This document shows, piece after piece, positions 8,823 through 14,859 of a stretch of 22,783 nt of DNA. The notes beneath the pieces were generated by a model. It had not been told where the DNA came from. It was given only the letters and a program-made list of their open reading frames with translations, and searched no databases. The DNA is taken from contig DASRHG010000125.1 of the NCBI GenBank assembly GCA_035650655.1, positions 1 through 22,783 on the forward strand. Direction: 5' to 3'. This stretch comes from DASRHG01 sp035650655 (GTDB lineage: Bacteria; Desulfobacterota; Binatia; DP-6). Numbering within the stretch: the first letter of the stretch is position 1; each line of letters starts with the position of its first letter. The position numbers and the translations under genes are program-made.

Positions 8823-8841
8823 GGCGGCCGGGGGAGCCGCC
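8823..8841 (+). terminator. GC-rich hairpin between converging genes
   Basis: GGCGGC (8823-8828) pairs with GCCGCC (8836-8841) across a 7-nt loop. It lies in the 119-nt gap between the converging coiled-coil gene and the GlsB-like gene. No T tract follows on either strand, so intrinsic termination is uncertain. Confidence 0.25.
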
Positions 8842-8873
8842 GCAATGCTGGTCCGTCGTCTCGGCTCGCGCTC

Positions 8874-9182
8874 CTAGCGCTGCGGCCCGGCCGCGGCGAA
8901 CCCGAAGACGCGCGCCATCGCCGCGACGACGATCGCGCCGACGACGATCGCGAGGATGCTCTGCCCGTCCACGGCGGGGCCGACGTCGAAGCCGTAGAAG
9001 CCCCCGAGCCAGGTCCCGAGGTAGAGGCCGATGACGCCGTACACGAGCGCGGTGCCAGGCATTCGCAGGTTGCTGTCGAGGAGCTGCTCCGCGATCCAGC
9101 CCGACACGAGCGCGATGCCGCCGATGCGGCCGAGCTCCAGCCAGTGGCGCAGCGTTTGCTCGTCCAACGTCGGTGCTTCCAT
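8874..9182 (-). CDS. GlsB/YeaQ/YmgE-type small membrane protein
   Basis: 102 residues from ATG 9182, which has AGAGG 6 nt upstream and is better supported than the GTG at 9215. Three hydrophobic segments are visible: GGIALVSGWIAEQLL, ALVYGVIGLYLGTWLGGFYGF, and a C-terminal AILAIVVGAIVVAAM-like helix (ILAIVVGAIVVAAMARVFGF). The Gly-rich pattern G-x-I-x-G-W-x-A, then G-x-x-G-L-x-L-G-x-W-L-G-G, resembles the transglycosylase-associated (GlsB) family of stress-related membrane proteins. The 30-residue N-terminal helix (LDEQTLRHWLELGRIG) is longer than usual. The molecular role of the family is not established. Confidence 0.7.
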   Translation of the reverse strand: MEAPTLDEQTLRHWLELGRIGGIALVSGWIAEQLLDSNLRMPGTALVYGVIGLYLGTWLGGFYGFDVGPAVDGQSILAIVVGAIVVAAMARVFGFAAAGPQR

Positions 9183-9349
9183 GTGCCGCCTCTGGCGATC
9201 GTCCCCCCGCTCCACTATTTTCCCGGGCTCATGTCGTACGGCAGCAAGCGACGTGCCACGACGCGGCCAGCCGGACGGACCGCGGACGGCGGCCGGCTCG
9301 CCACGCCGGTGACGCCCGCGTGCAAGCGTGTGCGAGAAGGGCCGGCGCC

Positions 9350-10090
9350 GTGGTGAGCGTGACCGTGCTCGGGTCCGGCGACGCGTTCGCGTCGGGCGGA
9401 CGCGCGCACAGCGCGTATCTCGTCGAGGCGCCGGGCACGACCTTCCTCCTCGACTGTGGCCCGACGGTGCTCCAGTCCCTCAAGCGCGCGCGCGCCGACT
9501 CGAACCGCGTCGACTTCGTCCTCCTCTCCCACCTGCACGGCGACCACTTCGGCGGGCTGCCGTTCCTGTTCCTCGAATACCGCTACGAAAACCCGCGCCG
9601 TCGCCCGCTCACGGTCTACGGCCCGAAGGGAACCGCGCGCCGGGTGCCCGCCCTCTACCGTGCCCTCTACGAGCAGGTCGCGCAGAAGCCGCCGCCGTTC
9701 CCCGTCGTGTACGAGGAGGTCCGCGCGGGACGGCCGTTCACGGCGGGCGTCGTCCGGATCACGCCCCTCGTCGTGCCGCACTCGCCGGAGCTCGTCTGCC
9801 ACGCCTACCGCATCGAGACGGGTGAAAAGACGATCTTCTACTCCGGCGACACGAGCTGGACCGACGAGCTCCTCGTCCACGCGCGGGGCGCCGACCTCTT
9901 CCTCTGCGAGTGCTCGACGTACGAGACGCGCCTCGACATCCACCTCTCGTACCCCGAGATCGCGGCGCGCGCGCAGGACTTCGGCTGCAAGCGGCTCGTG
10001 CTCACGCACCTCGGGCGCGAGCCGCTCGCGCACCTCCCGGACCTCAGCCTCGAATGCGCGGAGGACGGGATGCGGATCGATCTCGCATGA
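9350..10090 (+). CDS. MBL-fold metallo-hydrolase (ribonuclease Z-like)
   Basis: 246 residues from GTG 9350, with AGAAGGG 8 nt upstream; GTG 9353 is the alternative. The metallo-beta-lactamase motif HLHGDH is at 61-66. Further expected metal ligands are H144 (VVPHS), D167 (FYSGDTSW) and H220 (LVLTHLG). The first strand reads VTVLGSGDAFASGGR, as in tRNase Z and the ElaC/phosphodiesterase relatives. It lacks the exosite arm needed for tRNA binding in classical RNase Z, so the substrate could instead be a small phosphodiester or another hydrolysable ester. The 3' end is overlapped antisense for 47 nt by the converging gene. Confidence 0.88.
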   Translation: MVSVTVLGSGDAFASGGRAHSAYLVEAPGTTFLLDCGPTVLQSLKRARADSNRVDFVLLSHLHGDHFGGLPFLFLEYRYENPRRRPLTVYGPKGTARRVPALYRALYEQVAQKPPPFPVVYEEVRAGRPFTAGVVRITPLVVPHSPELVCHAYRIETGEKTIFYSGDTSWTDELLVHARGADLFLCECSTYETRLDIHLSYPEIAARAQDFGCKRLVLTHLGREPLAHLPDLSLECAEDGMRIDLA

Positions 10091-11225
10091 ACTCCTGCGG
10101 CGTGACGACGAGCGACGACTGCGCCCGCTCCTCCTGCTCCGCCGTGACCTCCGCGAGCAGGCGGCCGAGCGCGCGCTCGACGTAGCCCGCGACGAACGGC
10201 ACGGCGTGCGCCTCCGCGGGCCGCGCGCGGAGCGCGGCCGCGGTCGCGAGCGCCGTCCGCGCGGCCTCCGCCCGTCCCGTCTCGGCGAACACGTACGCGT
10301 TCGCCTCGAGCCGCCGGGCGAACACGCGGACGGGGATGAGCGTCGCCGCCGCGCGGCCGAGGACCTCGCGCAGCCGCTCCTCCTGCTGGAGGCGGTTCAG
10401 GACGAGCGGGCTGTCCCGGACGGCGGCGATCTCGCCGACGAACGGCGCGAGCGCCTCGGACGGGGGCCACCACGAGGCGAGCTCCGGCTCGTCGAAGAGC
10501 CGGACGGAGCCGGCGACCAGGGCGGCCGCGTCGGCGTCCGCCGGCGCGGCGACCCGGCGCGAGACGGGCTCCGCCGGGGGCGCCGGGGGCTCGCTCGTGA
10601 GGCGGGCGCGGGCGTGCGCCCAGCCGCGGCCCCGGCCCGCGTCGCCGCTTCGCGCCTCGGCCTCGACGAGCAGAGCGTCGAGAATCCGCCACGGCACCGG
10701 CACCAGGCGCAGGTGCGCCTGGGTCTCGAGCTGGCGCCGCGCGGCGCGGAGCTTCTTCCGCGTCACCTCGGCCTCCTGGAGGTCGCGGAGCCCCTCCGGC
10801 TCGTTCACCTGCGCGGCGACGAGCCGCGTCGCGCCCGCCGGCGCGGAGGCCACGAGCCACACGGCCCGGTCGCCGCGGCCGTCGACGTGCGACATCCACC
10901 CCTCGATCTCCGGCGCGGCGACGGGCCGCGCCGGCGGCGGCGCCGCGCGCGCCGGAACCGGCACGCCGCGCTGGCCGAGACGGTAGAGCGCCCGGCGCAC
11001 GGCTTTCCGCGCCGCGCGGCTGGCGAGCCGCGGCTCGACCGTCGCGAGGAGCGCCGCGACGGGCGGCGCCGCGAGATCGCCGAGGGCGTCGGCGGCCGTG
11101 CCGCCGTCCGGGCCCTCGAGGACGCGCACGAGGGCGTCGGCGTCCGCGCGCCCGGCGGCGATGGCGTCGGCGTCGAGGCCGAGCCCGGCGAGCGTCGCGG
11201 CGGCGGCGGCGCGCCGGGCGCTCAG
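10044..11225 (-). CDS. Unrecognised 393-residue protein, probable CTG start
   Basis: The family is not recognised. An Ala-rich helical N-terminus precedes PPVAALLATVEPRLASRAARKAVRRALYRL. Residues about 125-160 (IEGWMSHVDGRGDRAVWLVA and the strands after it) look like a beta meander. A charged segment RKKLRAARRQLETQAH follows, then a helical C-terminal half with one TPR-like pair (RRLEANAYVFAETGRAEAAR). There is no signal peptide or membrane helix. The preceding M23 gene ends in TGA, and the frame opens at CTG overlapping it as CTGA. GGGAGG lies 6 nt upstream, the same arrangement as the GTG start at 1602. An in-frame GTG further downstream would cut off about 35 coding-like residues. The stop lies inside the 3' end of the converging MBL gene. 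Confidence 0.7.
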   Translation of the reverse strand: MSARRAAAAATLAGLGLDADAIAAGRADADALVRVLEGPDGGTAADALGDLAAPPVAALLATVEPRLASRAARKAVRRALYRLGQRGVPVPARAAPPPARPVAAPEIEGWMSHVDGRGDRAVWLVASAPAGATRLVAAQVNEPEGLRDLQEAEVTRKKLRAARRQLETQAHLRLVPVPWRILDALLVEAEARSGDAGRGRGWAHARARLTSEPPAPPAEPVSRRVAAPADADAAALVAGSVRLFDEPELASWWPPSEALAPFVGEIAAVRDSPLVLNRLQQEERLREVLGRAAATLIPVRVFARRLEANAYVFAETGRAEAARTALATAAALRARPAEAHAVPFVAGYVERALGRLLAEVTAEQEERAQSSLVVTPQEFMRDRSASRPPRIRG

Positions 11226-12568
11226 GACCCGCCTCCCGCCCGGGGGAAGGCGTCGAGCCGCGCCTCGACGTGGTCGTGGATCCAGTGCGCGTCCCACCAC
11301 TCGGTCGGATCGACGTGGACCCCGCGGATCATCACGCTGAAGTGGAGGTGGTCGCCGCCGGCGAGCCCCGTGTCTCCGGTCCTGCCGATCGGGTCGCCGC
11401 GCCGGACGTTCGCGCCGGTCGCGACGTCGATCGTGCTCAGGTGACCGTAGAGCGAGAAGAGGCCGAGGCCGTGGTCGAGGACGACGGCGTTGCCGTAGAT
11501 GCCGAGGGGCCCGGCGAAGACGACGCGGCCCGTGTTCCCCGCGGGGACGACGTCGCCCCGGGTCGAGGCGAGGTCGAAGCCCAGGTGCGTCTGGTGGTCG
11601 ATCGTCTTCCCGTCGTAGACGTAGGTGCGCCGGTCGGCGAAGCCCGAGAGCGGGGCCGACCGCGGCATGCGGAGGAAGGCGCCCTCCCAGAGCCGAACGG
11701 GCGCGCTCTCGCGGCAGAGCGTGCGGACGCGGGCCTCGGTGGCCGCGCGGAGGTCGCGGTTGATGCGGAGATAGCCGGCGACGAGGTCGCCGTTCGCCTC
11801 GAGGGCGTTCGCGGCGAGCAGCTCGGGGACCTTCCGGGCGAGGAAGTCGGGCGCGAGCACGAGCGTCTTCTCGGCGAACCGGCGCCGCTGGACGACCGCG
11901 CCCATCGCGACCTGCCGCCGGTTCCCGGCCGCGTCCGTCGCGACGATCGCCGGCTGCGCGTCCGGGAGGTCCTCCGCGACGGCGAAGAGCGCGGCGCGAA
12001 GCGCGCCGTCGGCGAAGAGCCCGGCGGTGCCGGGATAGAAGTCGCGGCCCACCTGGACGCCGTGCGCGACGGCGTCGGGCCCCACCCGGTACACGGCGCA
12101 CTCGGAGCCGCCGACGCGGACGCGATGCTGCTGGCTCGCGAGCTCGAGCGTCGGTGGCGTCGAGTCGACCGCGACGGACCGGACGAGGCGGGGGCCACGG
12201 TGCAGGAAGCCGAGCCACGAGTGATCGACCGCCCGGACCTCGAGCGTCGCGCGGCCCTCGGGCACGCGGGCCGCGCCGGCGTCGACGATGGGGTCGAGGA
12301 CGGCTTCGTGCACGCCGCTCCCGAACCAGGACCGCCGGGGGTACGTCTCGGTCGCGACGGCCGCCGCGGTTCCGTCGGCACCGATGAGACGGACCTCGAC
12401 CCGCGCGAGGCCGGTGCCGCGGTCGCGCACGACCAGGTGGAGCGGCGTCGCCCGGCCGATCACCTCGACGGGCGGGTCGAGGACGACGCGCGGCGCGAAG
12501 GGCTCCGCGCGGGTGAGGAGGAGCGCCGCGACGGCGCCCGCGACGAGGAGGAAGAGGGTCGCGCGCAT
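11222..12568 (-). CDS. M23 (LytM-like) peptidase with signal anchor
   Basis: 448 residues. The N-terminal membrane or signal segment is MRATLFLLVAGAVAALLL. Residues about 30-200 are beta-rich and Ig-like (VVRDRGTGLARVEVRL, then VDSTPPTLEL). The C-terminal domain has the M23 set: HLGFD (zinc ligands H328 and D332), the core VVFAGPLGIYGNAVVLDHG, SLYGHLS (H376), and HLHFSV (H407 and H409). All catalytic positions are kept, so it should be an active peptidoglycan endopeptidase outside the inner membrane. The start overlaps the Nudix stop by one base (TGATG read on the minus strand), so translation is coupled. It could alternatively act on another peptide substrate. Confidence 0.92.
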   Translation of the reverse strand: MRATLFLLVAGAVAALLLTRAEPFAPRVVLDPPVEVIGRATPLHLVVRDRGTGLARVEVRLIGADGTAAAVATETYPRRSWFGSGVHEAVLDPIVDAGAARVPEGRATLEVRAVDHSWLGFLHRGPRLVRSVAVDSTPPTLELASQQHRVRVGGSECAVYRVGPDAVAHGVQVGRDFYPGTAGLFADGALRAALFAVAEDLPDAQPAIVATDAAGNRRQVAMGAVVQRRRFAEKTLVLAPDFLARKVPELLAANALEANGDLVAGYLRINRDLRAATEARVRTLCRESAPVRLWEGAFLRMPRSAPLSGFADRRTYVYDGKTIDHQTHLGFDLASTRGDVVPAGNTGRVVFAGPLGIYGNAVVLDHGLGLFSLYGHLSTIDVATGANVRRGDPIGRTGDTGLAGGDHLHFSVMIRGVHVDPTEWWDAHWIHDHVEARLDAFPRAGGGS

Positions 12569-13146
12569 CAGTCGAGCGAGGGAAGCATCTGCAGGAGGTT
12601 CCGGGTGATCCGCTGCGTGGCGCCCCAGATGACGTGGCCGTCGACGGCGTAGGTGTCGATCGGCACGCGGCGCCCGCTGAAGTCCCACACCTCGCGGCGC
12701 AGCGTCTCGGGCGCGCGGAGCACGCGGAGCGGGACGGTGAAGATCGCATCCACCTCCGCCTCGCACGGGCGCCACGCGTACGGGTAGGGGACGACGCCGA
12801 CGAAGGGCGTGATCACGAACCGGGTCGCCATCGTTTCGATGTCGTCGAGCGCGCCGAGGATGCGGACGTCGGTCGGCGAGAGGCCGATCTCCTCGTGCGC
12901 CTCGCGCAGCGCGGTCGTCTGGAGGTCGCGGTCCTCGTCGGGATGGTGGCGGCCCCCGGGAAAGGCGATCTGCCCCTGGTGCCGGGGAAGGAGCGCCGAG
13001 CGGCGCGTGTAGAGGACGTGCGGCTCGCCGTCCACCGCGAGGAGCGGGACGAGAACGGCGGCGATCGCCTTCTCGGGGCGGCGCAGGACGACGCGCGACC
13101 GCGCGGCGAGCGTCGAGGCGAGCGCGCCCGCAATCCGCTCCGTCAT
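12568..13146 (-). CDS. CoA-pyrophosphatase-type Nudix hydrolase (NudL-like)
   Basis: 192 residues from ATG 13146; longer versions from 13164 or 13188 are possible and no start has a good ribosome site. The NuCoA signature VLYTRRSALLPRHQGQIAFPGG leads straight into the Nudix box, ending ALREAHEEIGL. After it come IETMATRFVITPFVGVVPY and a GHVIWGATQRI motif typical of NudL/PCD1 proteins. These hydrolyse CoA or oxidised CoA to 4'-phosphopantetheine and 3',5'-ADP. It leads a three-gene minus-strand operon with the M23 peptidase and the unknown protein. It diverges from thiI with 50-60 nt between the start codons. Confidence 0.9.
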   Translation of the reverse strand: MTERIAGALASTLAARSRVVLRRPEKAIAAVLVPLLAVDGEPHVLYTRRSALLPRHQGQIAFPGGRHHPDEDRDLQTTALREAHEEIGLSPTDVRILGALDDIETMATRFVITPFVGVVPYPYAWRPCEAEVDAIFTVPLRVLRAPETLRREVWDFSGRRVPIDTYAVDGHVIWGATQRITRNLLQMLPSLD

Positions 13147-13199
13147 GGCCGCGCACCGTAGCATTGCGGCCCGAGCGCCGAAAGGCATAAGTGTCGGGC

Positions 13200-14441
13200 A
13201 TGGCCGCGCGCGAGAGCCTCGCCGTGCTGCGCTACCACGAGATCGCGCTCAAGGGGCGCAACCGGCCGTACTTCGTCCGCCGGCTCGTCGAGCACGTCGA
13301 GCGGGTGGCGGCGGACCTCCCGGTCGGGAGGGTCCGTCGCGCGTCGGCGCGCCTCGTCCTGCCGCTCGGCGACCCCGGGTGCTGGCCGGCGCTGCGGGCG
13401 CGGCTCGCGAAGGTCTTCGGGCTCGCCAACTTCGCGCTCGCGCACGCCGTCCCGCTCGGTCCCCGCGACGGCGATCCGCACGCCGCGCTCGCGCGGCTCC
13501 GCGACGCGATCCTCGTGCGGCTCGCCGGCGTCTCGCTGCCGAGCTTCCGCGTGCTCACGAAGCGGGCCGACAAGCGCTTCGGGCTCACCTCGCCGGAGGT
13601 GAACCGGATCCTCGGCGCGGCGATCCAGGGCGTGACGCACGCGCCGGTCGACCTCGAGCGCGCCGCCGTCACGGTCGCGGTCGAGATCCTGCCGGGGCAG
13701 GCGTTCTTCTCGCTCGAGCGCGCCGAGGGACCGGGCGGCCTCCCGGTCGGGACGAGCGGGCGCGTCCTCGCCCTCCTGTCGGGCGGCATCGACTCGCCCG
13801 TCGCCTCCTGGCGCATGATGCGCCGCGGGTGCGCCGTCGACTTCGTGCACTTCCACAGCGTTCCCTTCCTCGACCGCACGAGCCAGGAGAAGGCACGCGA
13901 CCTCGCCCGGCTGCTCGTCGAATGGGAGCTCGAGGCGACGCTTCACCTCGTGCCGTTCGGGGAAGTGCAGCGCCAGATCGTGGCCGCCGTCCGCCGCCCG
14001 CTCCGCGTCGTGCTCTACCGTCGCATGATGCTTCGGATCGCGGAGGCGCTCGCGCGCGCGTCGGGCGCGGAGGCGCTGGTCACGGGCGACAGCCTCGGCC
14101 AGGTGGCGTCGCAGACGCTCTCGAATCTCGCCGTGATCGGCGCCGCGGCGACGCTCCCGGTGCTCCGGCCGCTCATCGGCATGGACAAGAGCGAGATCGC
14201 GGCCCAGGCGGAGCGGATCGGGACGTACGAGACCTCGATCGTCCCGGACCAGGACTGCTGCCAGCTCTTCGTCCCTCGGCATCCCGCGACGCACGCGGCG
14301 CCCGACGCGGTCGTCGACGCCGAGGCGCGCCTCGACGTGGCGGCGCTCGTCGCGCACGCGGTCGGCGGGACGGAGCGGCTTCGCGTCGTGTATCCGCCGC
14401 TCGCCGGCGACGCGCCATCAGTCGTCGGTCGCGAGCACTAG
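13200..14441 (+). CDS. thiI: tRNA 4-thiouridine synthase ThiI without rhodanese domain
   Basis: 413 residues from ATG 13200; GTG 13191, with AAAGG 5 nt upstream, is an alternative that adds three residues. The N-terminal RYHEIALKGRNRPYF segment starts the ferredoxin-like domain. The THUMP domain follows (VLTKRADKRFGLTSPEVNRILG). The PP-loop ATP motif LSGGIDSPVASW is at about 194-204, and a conserved DCCQLFVPRHPATHA segment is at about 352. It activates U8 of tRNA with ATP and receives sulfur from a cysteine desulfurase. The rhodanese domain of the E. coli enzyme is absent, as in the shorter Bacillus-type proteins, so another protein must relay the sulfur. The 3' end overlaps dciA on the other strand by 24 nt. 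Confidence 0.95.
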   Translation: MAARESLAVLRYHEIALKGRNRPYFVRRLVEHVERVAADLPVGRVRRASARLVLPLGDPGCWPALRARLAKVFGLANFALAHAVPLGPRDGDPHAALARLRDAILVRLAGVSLPSFRVLTKRADKRFGLTSPEVNRILGAAIQGVTHAPVDLERAAVTVAVEILPGQAFFSLERAEGPGGLPVGTSGRVLALLSGGIDSPVASWRMMRRGCAVDFVHFHSVPFLDRTSQEKARDLARLLVEWELEATLHLVPFGEVQRQIVAAVRRPLRVVLYRRMMLRIAEALARASGAEALVTGDSLGQVASQTLSNLAVIGAAATLPVLRPLIGMDKSEIAAQAERIGTYETSIVPDQDCCQLFVPRHPATHAAPDAVVDAEARLDVAALVAHAVGGTERLRVVYPPLAGDAPSVVGREH

Positions 14442-14729
14442 GAAGATGTCCCGCACGGCGGCCCGCCCGAGCCGCGCGTTCAGGCGCTCGCGCAGCTCGT
14501 GCTTCGAGAACTGGAGCTCCTGCATCCACTCGGAGCTGTCCACGCGCACGACGAGCACGCCGCGCTGCATGCGCTCCGGGCGCGCGTGCAGCGCGACCGT
14601 CGGCCCCGCGACCGCGTCCCAGTGCGGCCAGAGCGCGTAGTCCTCGAGCCGGCGCGCGATCGGGAGCCGGTCGAGCGCCGCGCGCAACACGTCGCCGAGA
14701 CGGCTCGGCCCGAAGCGGTCGCGCGTCAC
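14418..14729 (-). CDS. dciA: DciA-like replicative helicase loader (DUF721)
   Basis: 103 residues from GTG 14729. A farther GTG at 14795 would put the start inside the nrdJ promoter and adds a non-conserved basic tail. The DUF721 pattern is clear: RLGDVLRAALDRLPIARRLED, then LWPHWDAVAGPTVALHARP, then GVLVVRVDSSEWMQELQFSKHELRERLN. DciA binds DnaB and helps load it in bacteria lacking DnaC or DnaI. Placement next to the ribonucleotide reductase gene groups two DNA-replication functions in divergent orientation. There is no obvious separate promoter in the gap, which is occupied by the nrdJ control region. Confidence 0.85.
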   Translation of the reverse strand: MTRDRFGPSRLGDVLRAALDRLPIARRLEDYALWPHWDAVAGPTVALHARPERMQRGVLVVRVDSSEWMQELQFSKHELRERLNARLGRAAVRDIFLVLATDD

Positions 14730-14785
14730 CGCACCGCGCCCGTGCCGCCCGTCCGGCGCCCGGCGGCGGGGTTGTAAGCAATGCC

Positions 14786-14815
14786 TTGACAGCACAAGAT
14801 GTAGTGGTGTATCAG
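14786..14815 (+). promoter_or_regulatory. nrdJ promoter
   Basis: A perfect -35 hexamer TTGACA (14786-14791) is followed by an 18-nt spacer and a TATCAG -10 (14810-14815, 4 of 6 match). The predicted start point is near 14822, giving a leader of about 40 nt before the nrdJ ATG. The spacer holds a NrdR-box-like site. Confidence 0.65.
14792..14807 (+). promoter_or_regulatory. NrdR box 1 (putative)
   Basis: The core CACAAGATGTAGTG (14793-14806) is an imperfect palindrome with 10 of 14 symmetric positions. Over 16 positions it matches the NrdR consensus ACACWATATATWGTGT at 12. It lies between the -35 and -10 elements of the nrdJ promoter, where the ATP/dATP-sensing repressor NrdR would block RNA polymerase. 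Confidence 0.6.
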
Positions 14816-14823
14816 CGCACGCA

Positions 14824-14839
14824 CCTCAAGATCCTGGGA
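14824..14839 (+). promoter_or_regulatory. NrdR box 2 (putative, degenerate)
   Basis: The segment CCTCAAGATCCTGGGA shares the CAAGAT core with box 1 and lies exactly 32 bp downstream of it, about three helical turns. That is the spacing known for paired NrdR boxes. It matches the consensus at only 9 of 16 positions, so it would be a weak half of a cooperative pair. Confidence 0.4.
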
Positions 14840-14859
14840 ATGGCGTAGAGGAGGAGCGG

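Noticed and set aside
14816..14859. Cobalamin riboswitch before the B12-dependent reductase
   Set aside because: The predicted leader is only about 40 nt and shows no B12-box; too short for the aptamer.
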